Positions 1-8,556 of a DNA stretch of 64,000 nt are shown piece after piece. The DNA is taken from positions 558,001-622,000 of the forward strand of contig JBFWNR010000004.1 of the NCBI GenBank assembly GCA_050250955.1, written 5' to 3'. Source of the DNA: CAWAYR01 sp050250955 (GTDB lineage: Bacteria > Acidobacteriota > Vicinamibacteria > Vicinamibacterales > UBA2999). The position numbers and the translations under genes are program-made. Position 1 is the first letter of the stretch, and the number at the start of each line of letters is the position of its first letter. The notes below the pieces were generated by a model. It searched no databases, had not been told where the DNA came from, and worked only from the letters and a program-made list of their open reading frames with translations.

Positions 1-50
1 CGGCCGCAACGGCATCAGTAGCGGCAACGGCCTCTTCTCGTCACGATCCC

Positions 51-1532
51 GTGCCGATTTCTGGACGAAATCCCGCCGACACCACCCGGCCCGCCGGTCC
101 GTCCGTCGTCCGGCTGGGGGGCCGCGTCGTCGATCTCGATCGCCAGGTCGTCGACGGCGACGGCGGATCCGTCAGACTGCGACCGCGCACGGCGGACGTG
201 CTCGGCTACCTCATCCGTCATCGCGGCCGGATCGTCGCCAAACAGGAGCTCATCGAGGGAGTCTGGGGCGACGTGGCGGTGACCGACGACTCACTGGTCC
301 AGTGCCTGGTCGAGATCCGCCGCGCGCTGGGGCCGGCGCAGACCGCCGTGCGCACGGTGCGCGGTCGCGGGTATCTGCTCGACCCCGCGGAACCGTCGGC
401 CGGAGCGCCTGCGGCGTCGGCGACCGCACCGCCGGATGGGCGTTCCGAACCGCCACCCCGTTTGCGGTTCGTCGGCCTGGCGGCCCTGTCGGTGCTGGCG
501 GTCACCGCGGCCCTGGCCGGGCCGAGCGCGCGGGCGACGAGCGGCCGCCCGATCGGTCCGAGCGAGACGCTCGACGACGGCGCCCGCGCCGCATTTCGCG
601 ACGGGTTGACGCTGCTGGGCGCATCGCGGGCGCAGGTCGACCTGCAGCGCGCCAGGGCGCTCTTTGCCCGCGCCACGACCCTCGACCGCGACTTCGCGCC
701 TGCGCAGGCCGCGCTGGGCAACGTGCTGGTCATGCTGTCTGGCTTCGGGGTCGAGCGGCCCGCCGAGGCCCTGCCGGAGGCCAGCGCCGCCGCCCGCCGG
801 GCGGTCGCGCTCGACCCGACCCTGGCCGCGGCCTGGCAGGCCCTGGCCCACGTCCAGACCCAGTGGGACTGGGACTGGCCGAGCGCGGAACGCAGCTACC
901 GGCGCGCGGTCGCGCTCGATCCGCGCTCCCCGTTCAACATGATCTTCGCCCACCTGCTCGTCGGTCTCGGCCGCACCGACGAGGCGCTGGCCGAGAGCGA
1001 CCGCTGGCTGGGCATGGACCCCGCCTCGGGCATGCGCCTCATGTCCAACTGCATCGTCAAGTACCTGGCCCGACGCTACGACGACGCGGTGGCCACCTGT
1101 GGTCGGGCGCTCGACGCCGCCCCCCCGCGGTGGACCGGCGCCCACTTCTGGCGGGCGTTGGCGTTGTCGGCCGTGGGCGAGCATGCGGCGGCGATGGACG
1201 AGGCGCTGGCCGCCCGCACCGACGTCACGTTCACGCCGACCTGGGTGGTCGGCTACGTGCACGCCCGGGCCGGACGGCTCGCCGAAGCCCGCGAGGTCCT
1301 CCGTGCCGTGCAGGCGCACGCCGCCAGCGACTACGTGCCGCCGGTCGACCTGGCGCTGCTCTTCACGGCGGTCGGCGACCACGACGCCGCCCTCGACTGG
1401 CTCGAGCGCGGCTGGCGCGAACGCGGCCGGTGGATGGAACTGGTCAACGTCCTGCCGCCGCTCGACCCGCTGCGCGGCGACCCGCGGTTCCGGGCCCTGG
1501 TGAGGCGGATGCGTCTGCCGGACCCGTCGTGA
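51..1532 (+). CDS. Winged-helix DNA-binding / membrane / TPR protein (CadC-ToxR-like)
   Basis: The 493-residue protein begins with an OmpR/PhoB-type winged helix (about residues 17-112). The typical C-terminal wing RTVRGRGYLL is visible at 101-110. An Ala/Pro linker follows, then one hydrophobic segment (about 138-156), and the rest (about 175-490) is helical TPR-like repeat. By family knowledge such proteins are membrane-bound transcription regulators whose periplasmic TPR part senses partners; the target here is unknown. The start is GTG; a start further upstream cannot be judged because the window begins 50 bases before. Its stop overlaps the corA start (GTGA), so the two are probably co-transcribed. 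Confidence 0.75.
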   Translation: MPISGRNPADTTRPAGPSVVRLGGRVVDLDRQVVDGDGGSVRLRPRTADVLGYLIRHRGRIVAKQELIEGVWGDVAVTDDSLVQCLVEIRRALGPAQTAVRTVRGRGYLLDPAEPSAGAPAASATAPPDGRSEPPPRLRFVGLAALSVLAVTAALAGPSARATSGRPIGPSETLDDGARAAFRDGLTLLGASRAQVDLQRARALFARATTLDRDFAPAQAALGNVLVMLSGFGVERPAEALPEASAAARRAVALDPTLAAAWQALAHVQTQWDWDWPSAERSYRRAVALDPRSPFNMIFAHLLVGLGRTDEALAESDRWLGMDPASGMRLMSNCIVKYLARRYDDAVATCGRALDAAPPRWTGAHFWRALALSAVGEHAAAMDEALAARTDVTFTPTWVVGYVHARAGRLAEAREVLRAVQAHAASDYVPPVDLALLFTAVGDHDAALDWLERGWRERGRWMELVNVLPPLDPLRGDPRFRALVRRMRLPDPS

Positions 1533-2494
1533 TCCGCTACCTCGTCCACGAGGATGGTCGAACCCGCGACGCGTCGGCGTTCGACCCCGCCTGGCTGGCC
1601 CCGGGCAGCCAGGCCGTGGTGTGGGCCGACGTGGTCGAGCCGACGGCGAGCGACGGGGCGGTGCTGCGCGACGGCTTCGGCATCCACGACATCGCCGTCG
1701 GCGACGCCCTCGACGCGACGCCACGGCCGAAGGTCGAGACCTTCGGCGAGGTCCTCTACGTGGTCCTGCACGGGATCAACTTCCACCCCGACGCGCACGC
1801 CTTCGACACCTACGACACCGACTTCTTCCTGACCACGCGGTTTCTGGTCACGGTGCACGACGGGCGCCGCCGCAGCATCGCCCACGTCGGCGAGCTGTGC
1901 AGCCGCAGCGACCGCATCCTCGGCGAGGGCCCGGTCGCGCTCATGCACCGGATCGTCGACACCATGGTCGACCACTACCACCCGGAAGTGGAGGAGCTGG
2001 AGGACTGGCTGGACGACCTCGAGCGCCAGGTCCTGGAGACACCGGGCGACGGCATGACCAGCGCGATCCTCGCCGTCAAGCGCGACATCGCCTCGCTGCG
2101 CCGCATCGTCCTGCCGCAGCGCGACGTGCTGGGCCGGCTGGCGCGGCGCGAGTTCGACGTCATCGGCCAGGAGATGGCCTACCGGTTCCGCGACGTCTAC
2201 GATCAGCTGGTGCACGTCGCCGACGACGCCATGATGTTCCAGGACCGGGTCACCGGCATCCTCGATGCGCACCTGGCCAGCGTGTCGATCCAGCTGGCGC
2301 AGGTCTCCAAGCTCATCGCCGTCGTGGCCACGCTGTTCGGCCCCCTGACCGTCCTGACCGGGCTCTACGGCATGAACGTGCCGCTGCCGCACCTGCCCGG
2401 CGGCGCGGCGGCGCAGTTCTGGTGGGTGGTGGCGCTGATGGCGGCGGCCTCGCTGTCGATGTTCCTGTGGTTCCGCCGCTCGGGGTGGTGGTGA
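1529..2494 (+). CDS. corA: CorA-family magnesium/divalent metal transporter
   Basis: This 321-residue protein has the CorA plan: a long acidic/helical cytoplasmic domain and two C-terminal transmembrane helices. The signature YGMN lies at the end of the first helix (GMN at about residues 281-283). Family knowledge: pentameric Mg2+/Co2+ channel of the inner membrane. The open frame runs far upstream, but that part is a shadow of the TPR gene. GTG at 1529, overlapping the previous stop by four bases, gives a normal N-terminus. Its own TGA overlaps the mutL start in the same way. Confidence 0.9.
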   Translation: MIRYLVHEDGRTRDASAFDPAWLAPGSQAVVWADVVEPTASDGAVLRDGFGIHDIAVGDALDATPRPKVETFGEVLYVVLHGINFHPDAHAFDTYDTDFFLTTRFLVTVHDGRRRSIAHVGELCSRSDRILGEGPVALMHRIVDTMVDHYHPEVEELEDWLDDLERQVLETPGDGMTSAILAVKRDIASLRRIVLPQRDVLGRLARREFDVIGQEMAYRFRDVYDQLVHVADDAMMFQDRVTGILDAHLASVSIQLAQVSKLIAVVATLFGPLTVLTGLYGMNVPLPHLPGGAAAQFWWVVALMAAASLSMFLWFRRSGWW

Positions 2495-4269
2495 CCGTGG
2501 GACGCATCCGCAGGCTCCCCGACGACCTCGCCAACCAGATCGCCGCCGGCGAAGTGGTGGAACGCCCGGCGTCGGTGGTGAAGGAGCTGGTCGAGAACGC
2601 CATCGACGCCCGGGCGACGCGGGTGACGATCGCCGTCGAGTACGGCGGCAAACGCCGCATCCGGGTCGAGGACGACGGCATCGGCATGTCGGCCGACGAC
2701 GCCCGGCTGTGCCTGGAACGCCACGCCACCAGCAAGATCGCGTCGGCGGGCGATCTCGCCGCCATCGCCACGCTCGGCTTCCGCGGCGAAGCCCTGCCGA
2801 GCATCGCCTCGGTGTCCCGGTTCACGCTGCGCACCCGGGCCCGCGGCGAGGACGCCGGAACCGAGATCGTGGTCCTCGGCGGGGCCGTCGAACCGGCCCG
2901 GACCGTCGGCGCGCCGCCGGGCACGGCCGTCACGGTCGACGATCTGTTCTTCAACCTGCCGGCGCGCCGCAAGTTCCTGAAGTCGGACGCCGCCGAGTCG
3001 GCGCACATTTCCAGGCTGGTCACCCAGCTGGCGCTCTGCCATCCCGAGGTCGGCGTGACCCTGACCAACGGCGGCCGGATGATCCTGCAGTGCCCGCCGG
3101 CGCGCTCGCTGGACGACCGGCTGTTCCAGGTCTACGGCGACCGGCCCGACCTGGTCGCCGTGGCCCGCGAGACCCATGGCGTCCGCCTCTCCGGGTTGGT
3201 GGCGGCGCTGGCCGACCAGGGGACGACCCGCGGCCCGCAGCACGTCTTCGTCAACCGCCGGGTGGTCCGCGACAAGACCATCGCGCACGCGATCCTCGAC
3301 GCCTACCAGGCGGCGTCGATCAAGGAGCGCAGCCCGGAGGTCCATCTCTTCCTCGACGTGCCGCTCGACCGCATCGACGTCAACGTGCACCCGGCCAAGG
3401 CCGAGGTGCGCTTCGCCGATCAGTCACTGGTCCACGAGGTCGTCCGGCGGGGCGTGGCCGAGGCGCTGGGCGGGGCAGGGATGCCCGGGTTGCCACCGTC
3501 GGCGATGGCGGTCGCCACCGCCGCCGGGGTCACGCCGCCGGGGGCTCCTGGCGCCGGCGGGACCGGGGAGGCCGGCTGGCGGCCGTGGCCATCGGCGCCC
3601 CTGGCTCCGACCGGCCGGTGGAGCTACCCCTCACCAGCCGAATGGCTCGCCGCTGCTCCGGAGGCGGTCCGCGAGGCGCCGGTCGGCGTCGATCGCCCGC
3701 TCGAGCCCCTGGGTCAGTTCCGCCAGACCTTCATCATCGCCGTCGACGACGAGGGTATCGTCATCGTCGATCAGCACGTCGCCCACGAGCGTGTGCTGTA
3801 CGAGCGGATCCTGGAGCGGCTCACCGAGGCACCGCTCGAGCGCCAGGGGCTGCTGTTGCCGATGGTCCTCGACCTGCCCGGTGCCGGCCACGCGGCGCTG
3901 GTCGCCCGAGGCGCCGACCTGGCCCGCTTCGGCTTCGAGATCGAGGACTTCGGCGGCGCCAGCGTGCGGGTGCTCGCGGTCCCGGCGCTGCTCGCCCCGG
4001 CCGACGCCGACCGGGCGCTGCGCGCCCTGGCCGACGACCTCGACGGGCTCGACCGCGGGCTGGTGGCCGAACAGGCGGTGCAGCAGATCGCCGCGACCAT
4101 GGCCTGTCATGCCGCGGTGAAAGCCCACGATCCGCTCACGCCGGAGAAGATGCGGCACATCCTCGAGGAGCTCCGCGCCACCGCCTACTCCACGGTCTGT
4201 CCGCACGGCCGGCCGGTGATGTTCCGCATCTCGCGGCGGGAGCTGGAGCGCAGATTCGAGAGGATCTAG
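2491..4269 (+). CDS. mutL: DNA mismatch repair protein MutL (endonuclease type)
   Basis: The 592-residue protein has a GHKL ATPase half with the expected motifs in order: QIAAGEVVERP, KELVENAIDA, DDGIGM, HATSKI, GFRGEAL. The C-terminal dimerisation domain carries DQHVAHERVLYE (from about residue 427), ACHAAVKAHD and CPHGRPV (from about 570). These match the metal-dependent nicking-endonuclease motifs found in MutL of bacteria without MutH, with Val in place of the usual Ala after DQH. It acts with MutS to nick the new strand. GTG at 2491 overlaps the corA stop (GTGA); GTG at 2497 is an alternative start. A proline-rich linker lies at about 330-400. Confidence 0.95.
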   Translation: MTVGRIRRLPDDLANQIAAGEVVERPASVVKELVENAIDARATRVTIAVEYGGKRRIRVEDDGIGMSADDARLCLERHATSKIASAGDLAAIATLGFRGEALPSIASVSRFTLRTRARGEDAGTEIVVLGGAVEPARTVGAPPGTAVTVDDLFFNLPARRKFLKSDAAESAHISRLVTQLALCHPEVGVTLTNGGRMILQCPPARSLDDRLFQVYGDRPDLVAVARETHGVRLSGLVAALADQGTTRGPQHVFVNRRVVRDKTIAHAILDAYQAASIKERSPEVHLFLDVPLDRIDVNVHPAKAEVRFADQSLVHEVVRRGVAEALGGAGMPGLPPSAMAVATAAGVTPPGAPGAGGTGEAGWRPWPSAPLAPTGRWSYPSPAEWLAAAPEAVREAPVGVDRPLEPLGQFRQTFIIAVDDEGIVIVDQHVAHERVLYERILERLTEAPLERQGLLLPMVLDLPGAGHAALVARGADLARFGFEIEDFGGASVRVLAVPALLAPADADRALRALADDLDGLDRGLVAEQAVQQIAATMACHAAVKAHDPLTPEKMRHILEELRATAYSTVCPHGRPVMFRISRRELERRFERI

Positions 4270-4372
4270 GAGCAGCGGCCAGCGGTTGGTCAGCACCGCC
4301 GTCACGCTGTGATCCTGAAGGAGCAAACGGCTCTGCACCTGGCGAGACACTTCGCTCCGGGCGCATCGGACC

Positions 4373-4400
4373 GAGCCGTGAGCCGCGAGCCGCTAGCCGC
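4373..4400. repeat. Four tandem 7-bp units (GAGCCGC-like)
   Basis: Four consecutive heptamers GAGCCGT, GAGCCGC, GAGCCGC, TAGCCGC sit in the 123-bp gap between the converging mutL and rarA genes. The last two run into the rarA stop codon. It resembles slippage-prone simple repeat. The rest of this gap (4270-4372) shows no clear terminator. Confidence 0.6.
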
Positions 4401-5736
4401 TCCCACGTCTCTTGGCCTTGATCGCCTCCCACCCGTCCAACCGCCGCTTGATCTCCTTCTCGAAGCCGCGTTCGGTCGGGGCGTAGAAGCGCTGCCCGCG
4501 CAGCCGGTCCGGCAGGCACTCCATCTCGGCGACGCCCTCGGGGTCGTCATGGGCGTACTGGTAGCCCCGCCCGTAGTCGAGGGCCTTCATCAGCCGCGTC
4601 GGGGCGTTGCGCAGGTGCAGCGGCACCGGTTCGGCACCGTCGCGCTCGGCGGCCGCGGCGGCGGCCCCGTACGCCAGGTAGGTGGCGTTGCTCTTCGGCG
4701 CCGTGGCCAGGTAGAGCGCGGCCTGGGCCAGCGCCGTGTTGCCTTCGGGCATGCCGATGAAGTGCAGGGCATCGCGGGCGGCCATCGCCACGACCAGCGC
4801 CTGCGGATCGGCGTTGCCGACGTCCTCGGAGGCGAAGCGGACCAGGCGGCGGGCGATATACATCGGGTCCTCGCCGGCCTCGACCATCCGCGCCAGCCAG
4901 TAGACGCTGGCGTCCGGGTCGCTGTTGCGCAGCGACTTGTGCAGCGCCGACATCAGGTTGAAGTGCTCCTCGCCGGACTTGTCGTAGCGCAGGGTCTTGC
5001 GCTGCAGCGTCGCGCGGACCAGCGGCAGGTCGATGCGCGGCCGGCCGGCCGGCTGGGGCGCCGCGGCGACGACCAGCTGCAGCAGGTTCAGCGCCCGCCG
5101 GGCGTCGCCGTCGGCGGCCTCGGCGATCGCCGCCAGCGCGTCGCCGTCGACGTCGGCCTGCTGGCGCCCGAGGCCGCGGTCCTCGTCGGCCAGGGCCCGC
5201 TCGAGGATGGTGACGACGGCGGCGCGGTCGAGCGGCACGAGGACGAAGACCTTGGACCGCGACAGCAGCGCCGCGTTGACCTCGAACGACGGGTTCTCGG
5301 TGGTGGCGCCGATGAGCACGATGTCGCCGGCCTCGACCCGCGGCAGGAAGGCGTCCTGCTGGGCGCGGTTGAAGCGGTGGATCTCGTCCACGAAGACGAT
5401 GGTCCGCCGGCCGCGCCGCCGCCGCTGCTCGGCCGCCGCCATCACGTCCTTGATTTCCTTGATGCCGGAGAGCACGGCGCTGAAGGCGACGAACTCGGCG
5501 TCGGTGGCCTGAGCGATGAGCCGGGCCAGGGTGGTCTTGCCCGATCCGGGCGGGCCCCACAGGATCACTGACTGCAGCACGTCGCGCCGGATCGCCTCGC
5601 GCAGCGGGCGCCCCGGCGCCAGCAGCGCCTCCTGGCCGACGATCTCGTCGAGCGTGCGCGGGCGCATCCGTTCGGCCAGCGGCGCCGGCGGCGGGGCCGC
5701 GGCGCCGGCATCGTCGTCGAAGAGCCCGCCACTCAT
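4393..5736 (-). CDS. rarA: Replication-associated recombination ATPase RarA/MgsA
   Basis: This 447-residue AAA+ ATPase of the clamp-loader/RuvB type has Walker A GPPGSGKT at residues 61-68, Walker B VFVDEIHRFN at about 115-124 and a sensor-1 stretch GATTENPSFEVN. The C-terminal helical tetramerisation domain contains the family stretch YLARMVEAGEDPMYIARRL. Length is typical for RarA (440-450). It is known to act at stalled replication forks with SSB. The ATG start overlaps the stop of the upstream SpoU-type methyltransferase (ATGA), so the pair form an operon read leftwards. Confidence 0.93.
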   Translation of the reverse strand: MSGGLFDDDAGAAAPPPAPLAERMRPRTLDEIVGQEALLAPGRPLREAIRRDVLQSVILWGPPGSGKTTLARLIAQATDAEFVAFSAVLSGIKEIKDVMAAAEQRRRRGRRTIVFVDEIHRFNRAQQDAFLPRVEAGDIVLIGATTENPSFEVNAALLSRSKVFVLVPLDRAAVVTILERALADEDRGLGRQQADVDGDALAAIAEAADGDARRALNLLQLVVAAAPQPAGRPRIDLPLVRATLQRKTLRYDKSGEEHFNLMSALHKSLRNSDPDASVYWLARMVEAGEDPMYIARRLVRFASEDVGNADPQALVVAMAARDALHFIGMPEGNTALAQAALYLATAPKSNATYLAYGAAAAAAERDGAEPVPLHLRNAPTRLMKALDYGRGYQYAHDDPEGVAEMECLPDRLRGQRFYAPTERGFEKEIKRRLDGWEAIKAKRRGSG

Positions 5737-6551
5737 GGCCGCCCCTGGCGCTGCGCCATGGCGGCATAGAGGGCGAGGGCACCGGCCACGGCGACGTTGA
5801 GCGACTCGACCGGCGGCCGCATCGGCAGCCGCAGCCGGACGTCGGCGCCGGCCACGATCGGGTCGGGCAGGCCGCCGCCCTCGCCGCCGAGCAGCAATGC
5901 CGTCGGGGCGGTCAGATCGAGGGCGTCTGGCGGCTGGCCGTCGAGCGGCGCCAACGCCACCAGCGCGAGCCCGCGCGCCCGCAGTTCACCGATGATCGCG
6001 TGGCGGTCGGTCAGGCGGGCGACCGGCAGGCGGAAGGCGCTGCCCATCGAGGCGCGCAGGGCCTTCCACCCGAACGGGTCGGCCGAGATGCCGGCCGCGA
6101 CCACTCCGGTGGCGCCGGCGGCCTCGGCGGTGCGGACGACTGCGCCGACGTTGCCGGGGTCCTGGACGTCGACGAGGACCGCGACCAGTGCCGGACCGCC
6201 GCCGATCACGGCATCGAGGTCGACGACGCGCCGACGCGCCAGGGCGACGACGCCCGAGGGCGTGCGCACCGGGCTGGCGGCGTGCATCACGTCGGCGGTG
6301 ACGCGCACCACCTGCGCGCCGCGCTCGACCAGCGCGGCGATGGCGGCCCGCTCGGCCGCTCCGGGCGGGTCGTGCCCGAGCAGCACGGCATCGACGGCCA
6401 GCGGCGAGTGCGTCGCCTCGACGACCAGGTGCCAGCCGTCGAGGAGCAGCGGCTGGTCGTCGCCGCCGGCGCGGGCATCGCGGCAGGCGGCGATGAGCGG
6501 ATGGCGTCGCGAGGTGATGACGGGCAGCTGGGACATGCGCGGCACCGGCAC
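5733..6551 (-). CDS. TrmH/SpoU-family RNA 2'-O-methyltransferase
   Basis: This 272-residue protein has an N-terminal L30e-like substrate-binding domain and a C-terminal SPOUT knot. SpoU motifs are clear: NVGAVVRTAEAAGATGVV (motif 1), LLLGGEGGGLP (motif 2) and PMRPPVESLNVAVAGALALY (motif 3). The knot binds S-adenosylmethionine and the Asn/Arg/Ser-Asn residues are family hallmarks. The substrate (23S rRNA or tRNA) cannot be decided. The first start is GTG 6551; ATG at 6536 is an alternative. A TATGCT box at 6574-6569 lies upstream on this strand, back to back with the greA promoter. Confidence 0.88.
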   Translation of the reverse strand: MPVPRMSQLPVITSRRHPLIAACRDARAGGDDQPLLLDGWHLVVEATHSPLAVDAVLLGHDPPGAAERAAIAALVERGAQVVRVTADVMHAASPVRTPSGVVALARRRVVDLDAVIGGGPALVAVLVDVQDPGNVGAVVRTAEAAGATGVVAAGISADPFGWKALRASMGSAFRLPVARLTDRHAIIGELRARGLALVALAPLDGQPPDALDLTAPTALLLGGEGGGLPDPIVAGADVRLRLPMRPPVESLNVAVAGALALYAAMAQRQGRP

Positions 6552-6568
6552 GGGCGGCGCCCGCCTGG

Positions 6569-6577
6569 AGCATACCA
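6569..6577 (-). promoter_or_regulatory. Extended -10 (TGGTATGCT) for the SpoU methyltransferase/rarA
   Basis: Read on the minus strand, TGG precedes TATGCT, an extended -10 of the TGnTAnnnT form. It ends about 18 bases before the GTG start. It is back to back with the greA -10. No -35 is recognisable. Confidence 0.45.
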
Positions 6578-6587
6578 GTCCGTGTGC

Positions 6588-6593
6588 TACAGT
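6588..6593 (+). promoter_or_regulatory. -10 box (TGC-TACAGT) of greA
   Basis: TACAGT preceded by TGC (extended -10) ends 14 bases before the greA ATG, leaving a leader of about 8 bases and no Shine-Dalgarno sequence. Inferred from position and similarity to other starts in the window. Confidence 0.45.
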
Positions 6594-6607
6594 AGGCGTT
6601 TCGACCG

Positions 6608-7072
6608 ATGAAAGACCGTATTCTCAAGCGGTTCGACGACGACATCGCCGCCCTCGAGCGCGAGCTGAAGACGGAGCTCCCCAAGGAGATCCAGCGCGCC
6701 CGGGAGTTCGGGGATCTGCGCGAGAACGCCGAGTACCAGGCGGCCAAGGAGCGCCAGACCTACGTCCAGGCGCGTATCGCCATGCTCACCCGGCGTCGCA
6801 ACGAGGTCGCGTTGATGAACCTCGACCGTATCCCGCACGACAAGGCGGGCTTCGGCTCGACGGTCACCTTGCGCGAGCCCGGTGGCAGCGAGACGGTCTA
6901 CCAGCTGGTGATGCCCGAGGACGCCGACGCCGAGAAGGGCCTCATCTCCACCGCGTCGCCGATCGGCCGCGCCCTGCTCAACAAGGAAGAGGGGGACGAG
7001 GTCGCGGTGACGACCCCGGCCGGCGCCCGCCGCTTCGAGTTGATCAAGCTGGTCACCATCCACGACGAGTAG
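6608..7072 (+). CDS. greA: Transcription elongation factor GreA
   Basis: This 154-residue protein is the standard GreA length. It has an N-terminal antiparallel coiled coil whose tip carries FGDLRENAEY (the acidic tip that enters the RNA polymerase secondary channel) and a C-terminal FKBP-like domain with ISTASPIGRALLNKEEGDEV. By family knowledge it stimulates cleavage of backtracked transcripts. Expressed singly from the divergent promoter region shared with the SpoU methyltransferase. Confidence 0.96.
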   Translation: MKDRILKRFDDDIAALERELKTELPKEIQRAREFGDLRENAEYQAAKERQTYVQARIAMLTRRRNEVALMNLDRIPHDKAGFGSTVTLREPGGSETVYQLVMPEDADAEKGLISTASPIGRALLNKEEGDEVAVTTPAGARRFELIKLVTIHDE

Positions 7073-7092
7073 GCGGCACCCCGCCGGGCGAG

Positions 7093-7098
7093 TAGAGT
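7093..7098 (+). promoter_or_regulatory. -10 box TAGAGT for the patatin-like gene
   Basis: TAGAGT ends 8 bases before GTG 7107, so transcription would begin at or within a few bases of the start codon. Confidence 0.35.
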
Positions 7099-7106
7099 AG
7101 AGCCGC

Positions 7107-8531
7107 GTGCCCCGCGGACCTCGCGCCCCTCACGACCTCTACTCGCCGGAACGCCCCACCGCGGTCGTGCTGAGCGGCGTCGGCGCCGACGGCGCCTACC
7201 ACGCCGGCGTGCTGAAGGCGCTGCACGACGCCGGGGTGAAGGTCGATCTGGTCGCCGGCCGCGGCGTCGGCGCGCTCGGGGCGCTGCTGTTCGCCGTCGA
7301 CGGTGCGGCGACGCTGTGGGAGCCGCTCGGGTTCTGGCGGCGTCAGGGCCTGCAGGCCGGCTACCGCTTCACCTGGCAGTACCGGGCCATCGGCGGTGCG
7401 CTGGCGGCCGTCGCGGCGCTGGTGGTGAGCCCGCTCGTCCTGCTCGCCGGAGCGATCGCCGTCTGGCCGATCGCGTTGGCGCTCGGCCTGGTCGGGCTCG
7501 AGGCCGGGGCGACGCTGGCCACCGCCTACGCCGACCTGGTGGCCTGGGCGTTCGCCCCTGGCCAGCTGCCCACTTGGGTCCCCCGTCTGGCGCTGCTCGT
7601 GTCAGGCAGCGTCGCGGTCGCCCTCGCGGCCGGGGCCGCGTGGGCCGCGGTCCGCTCGCCACGACGGCAGATCGGAGCGGCCCCGTGGCGCCTGCTCGGC
7701 GGGCCGATCGACTCGCGCGGCTTCGCGCGCCTGGCCACCGGCGCGCTGTGGGACCTGCTGCGCGGCGGCGCCGCCCTGCCCCGGCCCACCGCCCCCGACC
7801 TCAGCCAGCGCTACGCCGAGCTGCTCGCCAGCAGCGCCGGTCAGCCCGGTCAGCGCGACCTGCTGCTGGCGATCCACGACGTCGACGCCCGCCGCGACCT
7901 GGTCGTCGGCCACGTCGGCGGCGAGGCCGGCACCCGCCTGTTCCCCCCGGCGTCCGGCCCGGCGTCGCGGCGTGCCGAGGCGTTTGCGGTCACCACCGAC
8001 GCGCGCAGCCAGCTGGCCGACGTGGTCGCCGCCGCGGCGACGCTGCCGGCGGTCTCCGACCCGCACCCCATCCGCTTCGCCGCCGACGGCTACTGGCGTG
8101 GCGAAGTGCACCGGGCCAGCGACCGGCCGGGCCTGCTCATCCGGCTGCTCGAGGAGACCGCCGCCGCCGGCGTCGAGCAGGTCCTGGTCGTCACGGCCAC
8201 TCCCGACGCCGCCCCGCCGCACGCGCTGCGGCCGGCCCGCGTCGATCTGCGCGGCCGGTTGAGCGAGTGGCTGGCGGGGGAGGAGACCGCGGCGGTCCGC
8301 GACGCCGTGCGCTTTGCGCACGCGCACTTCCACGCCGTGTTCGTCATCCGCCCGCCCCACAACGCCATCGGCCCGCTCGACCTGGGCGGCGCCGACGACG
8401 CCGCCGCCGACCGCCGCCTGGTCCTCGACGAACTGGTGGCGCGGGGCGCCGACGACGCCCACCGCCTCTTCATCGAGCCGGCGCTCGGCGCCGCCGGCGA
8501 CAAGGTGATGGAAGCCGGCTGGGGCCGCTGA
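7107..8531 (+). CDS. Patatin-like protein lacking the catalytic serine, with internal membrane segments
   Basis: The N-terminus reads like a patatin phospholipase: a glycine-rich oxyanion loop (SGVGADGAYHAGVL, residues 23-36) followed by VAGRGVGALGALL. In active patatins the second stretch is GxSxG; here it is G51-R-G53-V-G55, so the nucleophile position is Gly. The dyad Asp is recognisable as ADGYW near residue 327, where active enzymes have DGG or DGA. Two hydrophobic blocks (about 92-132 and 155-180) are inserted between the halves, suggesting membrane anchoring. Likely a pseudoenzyme with a scaffold or sensing role; function unknown. GTG start at 7107. Converges with the DHH gene (25-bp gap). 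Confidence 0.6.
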   Translation: MPRGPRAPHDLYSPERPTAVVLSGVGADGAYHAGVLKALHDAGVKVDLVAGRGVGALGALLFAVDGAATLWEPLGFWRRQGLQAGYRFTWQYRAIGGALAAVAALVVSPLVLLAGAIAVWPIALALGLVGLEAGATLATAYADLVAWAFAPGQLPTWVPRLALLVSGSVAVALAAGAAWAAVRSPRRQIGAAPWRLLGGPIDSRGFARLATGALWDLLRGGAALPRPTAPDLSQRYAELLASSAGQPGQRDLLLAIHDVDARRDLVVGHVGGEAGTRLFPPASGPASRRAEAFAVTTDARSQLADVVAAAATLPAVSDPHPIRFAADGYWRGEVHRASDRPGLLIRLLEETAAAGVEQVLVVTATPDAAPPHALRPARVDLRGRLSEWLAGEETAAVRDAVRFAHAHFHAVFVIRPPHNAIGPLDLGGADDAAADRRLVLDELVARGADDAHRLFIEPALGAAGDKVMEAGWGR

Positions 8532-8556
8532 GGGCGCCGACCCGGGCGGGCCGCGC

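Noticed and set aside
291..1724. Long minus-strand and alternate-frame open frames across the first genes
   Set aside because: In this high-GC DNA stop codons are rare, so shadows are long. Their products are Arg/Pro/Ala-rich with no motif, while the chosen frames carry clear domains.
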